Shown: piece after piece, positions 26,089 through 35,382 of the stretch
Position numbering within the stretch: the stretch's first letter is position 1
Layout: the number at the start of each line of letters is the position of its first letter
Assembly: GCF_900107415.1 (NCBI RefSeq)
Contig: NZ_FNPX01000001.1
Span: 248,001 to 312,000 of the forward strand
DNA length: 64,000 bases
Direction: 5' to 3'
From: Jannaschia faecimaris
GTDB taxonomy: Bacteria; Pseudomonadota; Alphaproteobacteria; Rhodobacterales; Rhodobacteraceae
The notes under the pieces: generated by a model
Seen by the model: the letters and a program-made list of their open reading frames with translations, nothing else
Told to the model about the DNA's origin: nothing
Database searches by the model: none
Translations under genes and position numbers: made by a program

Positions 26089-27384
26089 TTGTCGGACATT
26101 GCCCATCCCTCCGTGTCCCGTCACGTTCCCGGCCTGTGGGTCAATTGGCGCACGATTGAATGGGTCGGGGCGGCGGGGTCGATCTTCCTTCTGTCGGGTG
26201 CCGTCTTTCCACTGTTATTGATGTCGATCTCAGGGACTTTGGGCGGGGGTGAGCGTGCGCTTCTCCGGATGCTTCAGGTGCCCGTCATCCTGTTCACATT
26301 TGGGATTCTGGCGCGACATCCGGGGCCACTCCTGTTGGCGATGCGGCGAACCTATCCCATGGTCATTCTGATCATGATGGCATTTGCCTCGGTGGTCTGG
26401 TCCATCGCGCCGTCGATTTCCATGCGGCGCGCGGTGGCGCTCGTGGCGTCGATCGTGCTGGCCTATTTCCTGGCCGTCCGATTTACGCCTCGGCAACTCC
26501 TGGTGCTGTTTGCAAGCGTGATCGGAGTTTGTCTCGGGCTGAGCCTGGTTGCGGCGCTCCTTGTTCCGCAGTTTGCCCTGATGCCCGACGGTACCGGACT
26601 GCGGGGCGTCTACTCGCACAAGAACGTTCTGGGCTGGGCGTCATCCCTTGGATTCATCCTGTCGTTGGGATTGATCGGGGACGGTGCCCGCAACCTGCGC
26701 CGGGCGGGCATCGTGCTCCTGGGCATGAGCGTTGTCTGCCTGGCCCTGTCCACATCCTCCACCGGGGTGTTCGCCTCGACGGTAAGCCTGATCCTGACCG
26801 GGTTCTATGCCCTCCTGCGGCGCGCATCGGGCTTGCGGCGGGCGGTACTGATCCTTGTCGCGCTTCAACTTGCGGCCGTGGCTTTGCTGCTTCTCGGGAC
26901 GGTACTGGTTCCCCTGCTCGAACACATGGGCAAAGATGCGACGCTCACGGGCCGTGTCCCCCTGTGGGAGCTGGTCGATGTCTACATCGCGGAGCGTTTC
27001 TGGACCGGCTATGGATACCAGGCCTTCTGGGTGCCGTGGAATCCGGATGCGCAAAGCATCATCCAAACTCTGCGATGGACACCACCGCACGCCCACAATG
27101 GGTTCCGCGATGTATTGCTCAGTTTTGGTGCGGGGGGCTTGTTCCTCTTGGCCTGGACGATCCTGACGGCGGTCCGGCGCGCGGCATGGCTGCATTGCAA
27201 CCAGCCCGATGGGGGGTGGGGTTGGATGAATGTGACGATCGGGGCGATGCTCGTGTTGAACCTGTCCGAAAGCAGCTTCCTGGCGCAGAACGATATCCAG
27301 TGGCTTCTGATGATGACTGTGATCGCCTCCGTCGCCCTGTACGGCGGGGGGATTCGCCGAGGGGTGGCACCGGAAACAGTTTGA
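26089..27384 (+). CDS. Wzy/ExoQ-type polysaccharide polymerase (O-antigen ligase family)
   Basis: 431 residues, with about ten hydrophobic segments, and the O-antigen ligase/polymerase signature in the large loop: GVYSHKNVLGWASSLGF and later GYGYQAFW and PPHAHNGFRDVLLSFG, with the conserved His of the family. It polymerises lipid-linked repeat units on the periplasmic side of the inner membrane. The initiation codon is TTG (MSDIAHPS), supported by AAGGA 7 nt upstream. It stands alone, divergent from the export operon, with 252 nt before the next gene. Confidence 0.87.
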   Translation: MSDIAHPSVSRHVPGLWVNWRTIEWVGAAGSIFLLSGAVFPLLLMSISGTLGGGERALLRMLQVPVILFTFGILARHPGPLLLAMRRTYPMVILIMMAFASVVWSIAPSISMRRAVALVASIVLAYFLAVRFTPRQLLVLFASVIGVCLGLSLVAALLVPQFALMPDGTGLRGVYSHKNVLGWASSLGFILSLGLIGDGARNLRRAGIVLLGMSVVCLALSTSSTGVFASTVSLILTGFYALLRRASGLRRAVLILVALQLAAVALLLLGTVLVPLLEHMGKDATLTGRVPLWELVDVYIAERFWTGYGYQAFWVPWNPDAQSIIQTLRWTPPHAHNGFRDVLLSFGAGGLFLLAWTILTAVRRAAWLHCNQPDGGWGWMNVTIGAMLVLNLSESSFLAQNDIQWLLMMTVIASVALYGGGIRRGVAPETV

Positions 27385-27636
27385 CCGGACCGTCTCCTTT
27401 TCGGCACCGGCCATGACGCGCATTCGGTCGGATGGTGCCCTCCTTGATCGGCGAACACCACCCCACGGCCTTTTCAACACCGCCTTTCGGTGGGTCCGCT
27501 CCACCGGAGTGCATGCGGGGGGCTGACCTTCCGACGCGGGTATCTCCATCGGACAGGCCGCTATTTCATCGTTCTTCCAAGTTCCAAGAGAGGCACCGCC
27601 TTCGCTAACTTAATATTGTAACGCAAGGGATTAACG

Positions 27637-28491
27637 ATGTCATTGATTGCCGCTCCGACCTCCGACCCCGAGGCGATCCAACTCGCGTCGGCCAAATCGG
27701 CCCCGCGCGAAACCGGATCAACGAATGTCCTCGGCGTCTCCGTGTCGGCACTATCGCTTCCGGCTGCTGTTGAGATGATCGGCAATGCAGTCGCAACTGA
27801 CCGGCGGGGCTATGTCTGCGTTTGCGGTGTGCACGGCGTCATCGAGTGCAAGCGCGATCCCGCCCTCCGCAAGATCCACAATGACGCAATGGCCGTGACC
27901 CCGGACGGGATGCCGCTTGTCTGGGCTCTTCATGCCGATGGCCACGATACTGCAGGTCGGGTGTACGGCCCTGACCTGATGCATGCGGTCTTTGCCGACG
28001 GTTGCGCGACCGGAATGCGGCATTTCCTGTACGGTACGACACCGGAGGCGCTGACCCGGCTTCAGCAAAGCCTCAAGCGCCTGTATCCCGATGCCTTGAT
28101 CGCAGGCAGCTATGCGCCCCCCTTTCGCCAGCTTACCCCCGATGAGGAGGCGCACGTCGCCCAGATCATCAATGACGCCTGCGTGGATGTCGTCTGGGTC
28201 GGGCTGAGCACGCCCAAGCAGGAGCGATGGATGGCCACGATGCGCGATCGGCTTGATCCGGCCGTTCTGATCGGTGTGGGCGCGGCCTTCGACTTCATCG
28301 GTGGGAACAAGCGCGCCGCTCCGGCGGTCCTGCAAGGCATGGGCCTAGAATGGGCGTTTCGACTGCTGACCGAGCCGCGCAGGCTCTGGCGGCGCTATGC
28401 CCGCATTGTGCCGTCATACCTGTTTTTACGCTTTCTTCAGAAAACCGGACTGCGCCGCTTTCCGATCCAATCGCAGGAGGGAAAGCCATGA
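27637..28491 (+). CDS. WecG/TagA/CpsF-family glycosyltransferase
   Basis: 284 residues with the GT26 motifs VCVCGVHGVIECKRDPALRKIHNDA, TPDGMPLVWAL, RVYGPDLMHAVF and DVVWVGLSTPKQERWMATMRDRLD. GT26 enzymes transfer a sugar such as ManNAc, ManNAcA or glucose to a polyprenyl-PP-linked first sugar, so it probably makes the second step of the repeat unit. Its stop overlaps the start of the ExoY-type initiating transferase by 4 nt (ATGA), which fits acting directly after it. Confidence 0.9.
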   Translation: MSLIAAPTSDPEAIQLASAKSAPRETGSTNVLGVSVSALSLPAAVEMIGNAVATDRRGYVCVCGVHGVIECKRDPALRKIHNDAMAVTPDGMPLVWALHADGHDTAGRVYGPDLMHAVFADGCATGMRHFLYGTTPEALTRLQQSLKRLYPDALIAGSYAPPFRQLTPDEEAHVAQIINDACVDVVWVGLSTPKQERWMATMRDRLDPAVLIGVGAAFDFIGGNKRAAPAVLQGMGLEWAFRLLTEPRRLWRRYARIVPSYLFLRFLQKTGLRRFPIQSQEGKP

Positions 28492-29186
28492 TGCGAGCCG
28501 ACCATCCAACTCCGACCGACCGTCGGATGACACCGGAACCAGCTGCCCGTCGACGCTCCGAACCTCTTGGTTATCTCATCACGAAGCGGCTGTTCGACCT
28601 GTCTATCGCGGTACCCGCATTGGTGGTGGCGACCCCGGTGATCTTGCTGGCATCCGCAGCCATCTGGTGCGCCGATCCAGGGCCGGTCTTCTATCGCCAG
28701 ACCCGCGAGGGGCAGGGCGGACGCAAGCTACGGATGCTCAAGCTTCGTACGATGTACTGCGACGCCGAGGCGCGGCTTGAAACACTCCTCAAGAACGACC
28801 CCGCCGCCCGCGCGGAATGGGAAAGCCGCTTCAAGCTGCGCCACGATCCGCGGATTCTGCCCTTCGTCGGCCGGGTCCTGCGCTCATCCAGCGTGGACGA
28901 ACTGCCCCAGCTCATCCATGTGCTGACGGGCGAGATGAGCATCGTCGGGCCGCGGCCTTTTCCCGAGTACCACCTGGCCGCGATGCCGCCCTCGTTCCGC
29001 GCCCGACGGCGCAAGGTTCCCCCCGGCATTACCGGTCTGTGGCAGGTCACCGCGCGCAGCGATTGCGACATCGCCGAGCAGCAGGCCCTGGACGAACGCT
29101 ATATCGATACCCGGTCCCTGGGCGTCGACCTGAAGATCGTGCTTCGCACGTTCCGGGCCCTTTTTCGGGGCCGGGGTGCCTACTGA
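28488..29186 (+). CDS. ExoY-type undecaprenyl-phosphate sugar-1-phosphate transferase
   Basis: 232 residues. One membrane helix ([17 protein letters not shown]) precedes the catalytic domain of the monotopic polyprenyl-P hexose-1-P transferases: [25 protein letters not shown], then [25 protein letters not shown] and PGITGLWQV. It starts the repeat unit on undecaprenyl phosphate, with galactose or glucose as the usual first sugar in ExoY relatives. ATG 28488 is preferred over upstream codons because AGGAGGG lies 5 nt before it and the family starts here; a second ATG follows directly. Confidence 0.92.
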   Translation: MMRADHPTPTDRRMTPEPAARRRSEPLGYLITKRLFDLSIAVPALVVATPVILLASAAIWCADPGPVFYRQTREGQGGRKLRMLKLRTMYCDAEARLETLLKNDPAARAEWESRFKLRHDPRILPFVGRVLRSSSVDELPQLIHVLTGEMSIVGPRPFPEYHLAAMPPSFRARRRKVPPGITGLWQVTARSDCDIAEQQALDERYIDTRSLGVDLKIVLRTFRALFRGRGAY

Positions 29187-29236
29187 CCGCAGTTACAATT
29201 TTCCAAGATTCCTTTTTTGAGTACAAGGAGACGACC

Positions 29237-30268
29237 ATGTGTGCCGATAAGACGATACTGGTGACGGGGGGAGCCGGATTTTTAGGCTCATATCTTTGCG
29301 AGAGCCTTCTGAAAGCGGGCAACGACGTGCTGTGCCTCGACAATTTCCACACGGGCAGCCGCAAGAACATCGCACATCTGCTGGATGACCGCCGGTTTGA
29401 ACTTTTGCGCCACGACGTGACCGTCCCCTTGGTCGCAGAGGTCGACGAGATCTATAACCTCGCCTGCCCGGCCTCTCCCATCCACTACCAGCTGGACCCG
29501 GTTCAGACCGTCCGGACCAACGTGCAGGGCGCGCTCAACCTTCTCGATCTGGCGGTGCGCGGGAACGCAAAGATTTTCCAGGCCTCCACCAGCGAAGTCT
29601 ACGGTGACCCCCATGTGCACCCGCAGGTCGAGGGATACTTCGGCAACGTCAACCCGGTCGGCCCCCGCGCCTGCTACGACGAGGGCAAACGTTGCGCCGA
29701 GACATTGTTCTTCGACTATCACCGGCAGTACGGCCTCGACATCCGCGTGGTGCGGATCTTCAACACCTACGGACCACGGATGCGCGCCGACGATGGACGC
29801 GTGGTGTCGAACTTCATCGTTCAGGCCCTCCGCGGAGAGCCGATCACGATCTATGGCGACGGATCGCAGACGCGGTCGTTCTGCTATGTCGATGACCTGA
29901 TCCGTGGGTTCATCTCGTTGATGGACGCGCCCAGCACGGTGCCGAACCCGTGCAACATCGGCAATCCGACCGAATTCACCATGCGGGAGCTGGCGACGCT
30001 TGTTCTGGAGTTGACGGGATCCAAGTCCCAACTGGTCGAACGCCCACTGCCACAGGACGACCCGACCCAACGTCGGCCCGACATCTCCCGTGCCAAGAAA
30101 TACCTGGACTGGGAACCGGCAGTGGAACTGCGCGAGGGGTTGGCGAAAACCATCGCGTATTTCGAGGCCGATCTCACTTCCGGCGAGGACGCACCGAAGG
30201 CGCGACCCCTTCCTGCCCCCGTCCGCGCCCGCGCCCGTTCTGCGGCGCTGAACAAGGAGACTGTGTGA
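29237..30268 (+). CDS. uxs: UDP-glucuronate decarboxylase (UDP-xylose synthase)
   Basis: 343 residues from ATG 29237, which follows AAGGAG. Extended SDR with [23 protein letters not shown], the UXS signature [21 protein letters not shown] and the YxxxK pair in CYDEGKR, and later [10 protein letters not shown] and [15 protein letters not shown]. These match UDP-xylose synthases that decarboxylate UDP-glucuronate. It would supply UDP-xylose for the exopolysaccharide. The C-terminal 20 residues are Arg/Ala/Pro-rich. The stop overlaps the next gene start (GTGA). Confidence 0.88.
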   Translation: MCADKTILVTGGAGFLGSYLCESLLKAGNDVLCLDNFHTGSRKNIAHLLDDRRFELLRHDVTVPLVAEVDEIYNLACPASPIHYQLDPVQTVRTNVQGALNLLDLAVRGNAKIFQASTSEVYGDPHVHPQVEGYFGNVNPVGPRACYDEGKRCAETLFFDYHRQYGLDIRVVRIFNTYGPRMRADDGRVVSNFIVQALRGEPITIYGDGSQTRSFCYVDDLIRGFISLMDAPSTVPNPCNIGNPTEFTMRELATLVLELTGSKSQLVERPLPQDDPTQRRPDISRAKKYLDWEPAVELREGLAKTIAYFEADLTSGEDAPKARPLPAPVRARARSAALNKETV

Positions 30269-31461
30269 AGCTGATCGTCTTCGCCCACCGACTGGAGCTG
30301 GGCGAGACTCAGATCGATGCCATCGAAATGGCCGCTGCCTTGTGCGACAGGCACGGGTTCGACGTGGTTCTCCACGCCGCGCCCGGCCCCGCGCTGGAAC
30401 AGGCGAATGCGCGCGGCTTGCGCTATGCGCCGGCCCCCGATGTACGATTGAGTCCGACAATTGCCCGTATGCGGGCCCTGCGCGACCTTGTGCGACGGGA
30501 GGAGCCGGATCTGATCCACGCCTGGGATTGGTGGCAAGGTTTGGAAGCCTATATCGGCACGCACCTGACGATGGGCGTGCCGCTCGTCATTTCTGACATG
30601 ATGATGAGTCTGACCGGGGCTTTGCCACGCGATGTGCCGACGACCTTCGGCTTTCCCGCGCAACAGGAACTGGCGCAGGCACGTGGGTGGCGCAGAACCG
30701 ACCTGTTGCCATCGCCGGTGAACCTTGTCGCGAACGCCCCGAACGCGGTTGATGCGGCGCAGTTTCGTCGACTTCACGACATCGCGTTGAATGACATCCT
30801 GCTCGTCTCCGTATCGCGTCCTTCGGCCGAGATGGGGTCAGACGCCTTGATCCGTGCGATCCGAGCTGTGCGACACATGGGAACCGCGCTGCCGTTGCGC
30901 CTGCTGCTCATCGGGGATGGCCCGGCCCGCACGCAATTGCGGGCCCTCGCAGACGAGGCGAACGAACATCTCGGCCGTCTGGCGGTCATCCTGACCGGTC
31001 CGATGGCCGACCCGCGTCCGGCCTACGCGGCCAGCGACGTCGTGCTGGGCATGGGGGCATCCGCCCTGCGCGGCCTGGCCTTCGCGAAACCCGTCATTGT
31101 CGTCGGCGGACAGGGGTTTGCACGGATCTTCGATTCTGAAAGTGCACCGATATTTCTCCGGTCCGGTCTGTTCGGAAAGCGTGCCAGCGGAACTGACAAT
31201 CACCCGATGGCCGACGCGATCGGCAAGCTTGCCTGGGATCCGGAGTTGCGACGCCACCTGGCTGACACCGGGCTGGATTTCGTGACACGACACCATGGGC
31301 TGGACATGGTCACCGATCGGTTCGCCCAGTTCTGTCACGAGGCGGTGACCCATCGAAACGGACGCTCCGGGACTTTCTGGCCATTGTGCCGCACGGCATT
31401 CTTCTATCTGCGTGAACGCAGATTCCGCGTGGCCGCGCGTGATACATTAGGGAAGGTCTGA
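30265..31461 (+). CDS. GT4-like glycosyltransferase
   Basis: 398 residues from a GTG at 30265 that overlaps the stop of the UDP-xylose synthase gene (GTGA), which explains why a shorter or longer start is not needed. The N-terminus [25 protein letters not shown] and [15 protein letters not shown] form an acceptor domain; [17 protein letters not shown] and [26 protein letters not shown] form the donor domain. The usual EX7E motif is weak here (GASALRGLA), so it is a divergent GT-B enzyme. Its place in the operon argues for adding xylose or another late sugar. Confidence 0.78.
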   Translation: MKLIVFAHRLELGETQIDAIEMAAALCDRHGFDVVLHAAPGPALEQANARGLRYAPAPDVRLSPTIARMRALRDLVRREEPDLIHAWDWWQGLEAYIGTHLTMGVPLVISDMMMSLTGALPRDVPTTFGFPAQQELAQARGWRRTDLLPSPVNLVANAPNAVDAAQFRRLHDIALNDILLVSVSRPSAEMGSDALIRAIRAVRHMGTALPLRLLLIGDGPARTQLRALADEANEHLGRLAVILTGPMADPRPAYAASDVVLGMGASALRGLAFAKPVIVVGGQGFARIFDSESAPIFLRSGLFGKRASGTDNHPMADAIGKLAWDPELRRHLADTGLDFVTRHHGLDMVTDRFAQFCHEAVTHRNGRSGTFWPLCRTAFFYLRERRFRVAARDTLGKV

Positions 31462-31464
31462 AAA

Positions 31465-32931
31465 ATCGTTCGTCGATCATTTGCACTCGCGTTTGCGGAC
31501 AAATCCATCGTTGTCGGTGTGGCGATCCTGTCGATGGCGGTCCTGTCGCGCATCCTCACGCCTGCGGAGATCGGTCTGTTCATCGTCTCAAGCACGTTCG
31601 TCGTCCTGGTGGAGGCGCTGCGTGACTTCGGCATCGGCGCATTTCTCATCAGCGAAACCGGCCTGACGCAACGACTGACAAGAACGGCCGTCACGCTTAT
31701 CGCGTCATTCTCGCTCTTGCTGGGGGGCGCGCTTTTCGTCGGTGCACCGACGGTCGCCGGGTTCTACGGTGACCCGGCGATGACCGATATGATACGCGTG
31801 GCAACGGTCGGCTTTCTTCTGGCCCCGATCAGCGCACCGCTCCTGGCGCTTTTGCGGCGTGACATGCAGTTCGGCAAGGTCGCCAGCATCAACATCTGCG
31901 CGGGGCTAGGCAACGGCGCGGCGACCATCGCGTTGGCCCTGGCAGGAGTTGGCCCACTCAGCCTCGTGATAGGAAGCGTAACATCGGCGGGAATTACTGC
32001 AGTCGGAGCGGCGTTCTTCCGGCCCGATATCGCAATCTTCCGGCCTGGCTTACACGGTTGGCGGAGGGTTCTGGCCTTCGGGTCTTGGTCCAGCGTCGTG
32101 ACGATGCTTGGATTGATCCTCGATGCCTTCCCCCGGCTGATTCTCGGCCGGATCCTGGGGTTGGGGGCTGTCGGTCTGTTCGCGCGCACGGTTTCGATTG
32201 CGCAATTGCCCGACCGCCTGATCTTCAGCGCGGTGCAGCCGGTTCTTCTACCCGCCTTGGCAGATCACGCGCGCGCGAACGGGACGCTGAGCGCCCCTTT
32301 CCTGCGCGGTTTGTCATATATTTCGGGGCTTCAATGGCCAGCGCTGGCGATGATCACGCTGTTTGCCGATCCGATCGTACGCCTGCTTCTTGGTGATCAA
32401 TGGCTGGACGTGGTGCCTCTTGTCCGGATTGTGGCCCCTGCCCTGTTCTGCGTATTTCCGATCTACATGTGCTATCCGACATTAGTGGCCTGCGGTCGGT
32501 TGCCACAGATGGCGACGGCAATGGCGATCCTGCTGATCCCCAGTTGTGCCATCATGCTCGCCGCATCCACGATCAGCCTTCAGGCAATGGCGGCGAGCCT
32601 GTTTGTGACTGGACCCCTGCAGGTCGCGATCTTGCTTACCACAGTCCGTCGGTACGTACCGTTCGAATGGGGGGACCTTGCAGCACGGATGATGCACAGC
32701 GCTGGCATCACGATCACGACTATCGCGATGCCCGCAGCGGTTCTGTTGTCGGAAGAATCATGGTCGAACCTCGGCGCAGGTTCTCTGTTGGTCGCCGGGA
32801 TCGGCGCAGGCATCGGTTGGGCCTGCGCCGTTCATTTTCTAGATCATCCGCTCAAATCCGAGCTGACTGCCCTGTCGTCCGTGATGCAGTCATCCCGGCA
32901 TGGCAGGCGTGAGCCTTTGATGCGGTCCTGA
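31465..32931 (+). CDS. Wzx-type oligosaccharide flippase with a probable ATC start
   Basis: Up to 488 residues with 12-14 hydrophobic helices of the MOP/polysaccharide flippase superfamily; ARLLTPAEIG-like motif (SRILTPAEIGLFIVSSTFVV) and EALRDFGIGAFLI near the N-terminus. It moves lipid-linked repeat units across the inner membrane. The first standard start (GTG 31519) would remove IVRRSFALAFADKSIVVG, which looks like the conserved first helix entry of relatives. The frame back to the stop at 31459 has no ATG, GTG or TTG before it; an ATC at 31465 lies 8 nt after GGAAGG, so ATC is the likely start. It is the last gene of the plus-strand operon and its 3' end overlaps the LuxR-type gene on the other strand by 80 nt. 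Confidence 0.8.
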   Translation: MVRRSFALAFADKSIVVGVAILSMAVLSRILTPAEIGLFIVSSTFVVLVEALRDFGIGAFLISETGLTQRLTRTAVTLIASFSLLLGGALFVGAPTVAGFYGDPAMTDMIRVATVGFLLAPISAPLLALLRRDMQFGKVASINICAGLGNGAATIALALAGVGPLSLVIGSVTSAGITAVGAAFFRPDIAIFRPGLHGWRRVLAFGSWSSVVTMLGLILDAFPRLILGRILGLGAVGLFARTVSIAQLPDRLIFSAVQPVLLPALADHARANGTLSAPFLRGLSYISGLQWPALAMITLFADPIVRLLLGDQWLDVVPLVRIVAPALFCVFPIYMCYPTLVACGRLPQMATAMAILLIPSCAIMLAASTISLQAMAASLFVTGPLQVAILLTTVRRYVPFEWGDLAARMMHSAGITITTIAMPAAVLLSEESWSNLGAGSLLVAGIGAGIGWACAVHFLDHPLKSELTALSSVMQSSRHGRREPLMRS

Positions 32932-33742
32932 CGTCAGCCGAAGAAGACTTTTCCGGCCAGCCCGTCATCTGGTTGAGGAGAACAGCCGCCTCGGTCCGAT
33001 TGGTCGCCTTCAGCTTCTGGAAGATGTTCCGGACATGGACCTTGACCGTGCTTTCGCGCAGCGACAGCTCGTATGCGATGGTTTTGTTCGCCGATCCGCA
33101 CCGCAGGGCATCCGCCACTGCGACCTGCCGATCAGTGAATTCTTCAAGCGCATTGGCCCGACCGGCGACTGTGTCGGTGGTCACCTTGCGCATCGCAAGA
33201 AGGCTGGTGCGCGGCAAGAAAACACCACCTGATACGGCCAGCCAGATCGCCTCGACGATATCCTCGAACTCTATGCAGGGGGGGATGTATCCGGACGCGC
33301 CGCAATCGAGCGCAGCAATACACGCCTCTATATCCTGGGCCGCACCAAGCGCCACGACAGGAACGCCGTTTGTCTGTGCCACAATGCTCCGCAATTCGCT
33401 TTGCACATCATCATTCGACAATTCACTGGATCCGAGATTGGCCAGAATAACCTGCCGAACGTCTGCGGAACCGAACTCCTCTTGCCACTCCTCGACCGTA
33501 CCGTAGCCGCGCACGACGGATCCCTTGCACTGATTGGTGAGACACTGGACGAAACACGCACGCTCCATCGTGCGGCGATCAATTACGATGTAGACGTCGA
33601 AGGCGGGCTTCAGGTCACGGGTCGGAGTAACCACTTCCCGGATATCAGATCGGGACGCAATCGGCGTCACGGACGAACGATCAAACCGATCCGGCGCATT
33701 CTCCAGCGCCAACTTCATCGAACTGCTGTTTTCCTTTGTCAT
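32852..33742 (-). CDS. LuxR-type regulator with degenerate receiver domain
   Basis: 296 residues from ATG 33742. The C-terminal helix-turn-helix is typical LuxR/FixJ (FTDRQVAVADALRCGSANKTIAYELSLRESTVKVHVRNIFQKL, about 202-244). The N-terminal half has a receiver-like outline (CGASGYIPPCIEFEDIVEAIWLAVSG), but the phospho-acceptor Asp is Asn102 (VILANLG) and the conserved Lys is replaced in GYIPP. Phosphorylation control is therefore unlikely. CsgD and VpsT, matrix regulators with atypical receivers, are a useful comparison. Position at the end of the exopolysaccharide locus suggests control of it. An inverted repeat sits about 60 nt upstream. Confidence 0.85.
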   Translation of the reverse strand: MTKENSSSMKLALENAPDRFDRSSVTPIASRSDIREVVTPTRDLKPAFDVYIVIDRRTMERACFVQCLTNQCKGSVVRGYGTVEEWQEEFGSADVRQVILANLGSSELSNDDVQSELRSIVAQTNGVPVVALGAAQDIEACIAALDCGASGYIPPCIEFEDIVEAIWLAVSGGVFLPRTSLLAMRKVTTDTVAGRANALEEFTDRQVAVADALRCGSANKTIAYELSLRESTVKVHVRNIFQKLKATNRTEAAVLLNQMTGWPEKSSSADVRTASKAHACHAGMTASRTTGQSARI

Positions 33743-34175
33743 CTCTTTGTACCTTCCACTTGTCGGAACTAATACGATCCGCACTATAAAAAAATACCCA
33801 TCAGGAACGTCCTGAGACGGGCTTACTCAAAAAGATGCTCGATCAACCTCACCATCCGTCACGCCTGTGCCTGCGCGATTCGTTTGGTTAACAGTCTCAT
33901 AATTATGGCGGAAGTTTGCTCAGAAGACGCTAATGCAGGTTAGCCTCTCTCGAAATGACTGGATATCTATTTCATTTAATTGAATTTTTCCGAAATATTC
34001 ATTCTGCCGGAAAACTAGACGATAGGCGGAAAAATGCTGATAAATCAGAACGCCTGCCCGGTGGTGCGGCGGAAAGGGTTAACCCACTGATCGTTACGAA
34101 AACCATAAGCGGTACATCTGGAGACCTTCGCGCGCGCCCGTTCGCGTGCACTCGGGTGCGGGTGGCACCTTTACG
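33743..34175. other. AT-rich intergenic region upstream of the LuxR-type gene
   Basis: 433 nt without a supported gene. It contains an inverted repeat (33801-33815), a GTTAAC at 33887, a 10-bp palindrome GGGTTAACCC at 34076 and CTGAT-AA-ATCAG at 34037-34048. The stretch 33951-34050 is clearly AT-rich compared with its neighbours, which suits a promoter or protein-bound region. Confidence 0.5.
33801..33815. promoter_or_regulatory. Inverted repeat upstream of the LuxR-type regulator
   Basis: TCAGGA-ACG-TCCTGA has perfect 6-bp arms and a 3-nt spacer, 58 nt upstream of the ATG at 33742. On the minus strand it is followed by a T-rich run, so it could act as an operator or a short hairpin in the leader. 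No binding protein is assigned. Confidence 0.4.
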
Positions 34176-34907
34176 CTATTCCAAGATCAGTCCTCCATGA
34201 TCAAGATAGCCCATATCGCAGTTCGCCGTCTCCATGGCCCGATCAATGTTCCCGAATTTAACGACACCGCCTCGGAAGGTGACGCCCGTGTCTTCTCGTA
34301 GTTGCCTCAGAACGCGATTCACATGCACCGCGCTCAGCCCGAGCGCATCGGCCAGATGATATTGCGTCAACGGGCAGGGAAAAGACTGCTGCCTGCCCAT
34401 GCCGACCAGCCGGAGTCTGGCCCTCATCTCAAGCAGGAAATGCGCCACACGTTCAAGGGCATGCCGCCGACCCACGCTGACCAGGCGCTCCACCACGATG
34501 GCTTCATCCGCCGACAGGGCCCACATCATAGCGGCTGCGACCCTTGGTTGACTACTGAACAGCTCCATGACCTCATCGAGATGAATGCTGGCGGCCACGA
34601 TATCCGTGATCGGTTCGACATTGTGGTCTACCGTGCGCAAAAGAACGCTGCGCATACCGATGAAATCACCGGCAATCTGGAAATCAACGATTTGACGCGA
34701 TCCGTCCCGCAGGATCTTGAAAGAACTGACCCACCCTTCCAAAAGGACGAAGGCGCGATGCTCAGTGTCGCCTTCGTGAATTATCTCCTTTCCCGACGCA
34801 AATCTGCGTCGGGTCCGGGTCAAATCCGTTAGGACAGTACGCTCCTCACCCGAAAGCCGTATACTAGCCCCCAGCTTTCGGATCAGCGGATTTGTCTCTT
34901 TGGTCAA
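34176..34907 (-). CDS. Crp/Fnr-family transcriptional regulator (second of two)
   Basis: 243 residues. Sensor barrel with HRAFVLLEGWVSSFKILRDGSRQIVDF and helix-turn-helix LADALGLSAVHVNRVLRQLRED. It shares the HVNR recognition helix and the barrel motif with the protein at 17008-17802, so the two are paralogues. There is no cysteine cluster for iron-sulfur binding. The start is TTG 34907, with GAGGA about 12 nt upstream; no ATG or GTG in frame gives a full sensor domain. A TTGAT-TGAA-ATCGT element lies 46 nt upstream and may be a self-binding site or chance. Confidence 0.85.
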   Translation of the reverse strand: MTKETNPLIRKLGASIRLSGEERTVLTDLTRTRRRFASGKEIIHEGDTEHRAFVLLEGWVSSFKILRDGSRQIVDFQIAGDFIGMRSVLLRTVDHNVEPITDIVAASIHLDEVMELFSSQPRVAAAMMWALSADEAIVVERLVSVGRRHALERVAHFLLEMRARLRLVGMGRQQSFPCPLTQYHLADALGLSAVHVNRVLRQLREDTGVTFRGGVVKFGNIDRAMETANCDMGYLDHGGLILE

Positions 34908-35131
34908 TGGCGCATCATCCTCAAATCAGGCGGCGTAGGCAGTCATTCTGGATTGATTGAAATCGTAACCAAGGCACGTCTCCAAATGCTGACACATGTT
35001 AGTTCTATTGCGGTATCTACCCGGATTCCTACTCGAACGAATGAGCCGGCCCACAACGCGGATACCCGATCGACGGAGGCGTGGTACGCGTATGTACTTT
35101 GTGTGTACCTCTTTCGGAAAAATTTCATGCT

Positions 35132-35164
35132 TTAGGGCAAGATGGTGTAATTCTAATGCCCTAA
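35132..35164. promoter_or_regulatory. Inverted repeat with 8-bp arms
   Basis: Arms TTAGGGCA and TGCCCTAA are perfectly complementary, separated by 17 nt. Arm centres are 25 nt apart. It lies mid-way in the divergent region. Function unknown. Confidence 0.35.
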
Positions 35165-35382
35165 CACTCGAGCAGCCGATTCATCAGGCCTTCAAATCAT
35201 CCCCAATCGACCGGAAGGACGGCCACTAGATTGTTCACCGAACTCGCTGATGCCATCATCATTGTGCAATCCGACTGCAGTTCACCGCGGGTCTGGACAC
35301 CTTGCGGCGGTCTGGAATTTCTCCTTTCACAGGAATACACCCATGTCGAAGGCCCTTGATACCAAGTGTGGCCCCGATCGGT

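Noticed and set aside
33955-34200. 81-codon plus-strand frame in the AT-rich gap
   Set aside because: No ribosome site, no conserved pattern, and it crosses into the antisense of the Crp-like gene.
34953-34966. TTGAT-TGAA-ATCGT as a certain FNR site
   Set aside because: Only eight of ten consensus positions match, and the local Crp-like proteins do not have an FNR-type recognition helix.
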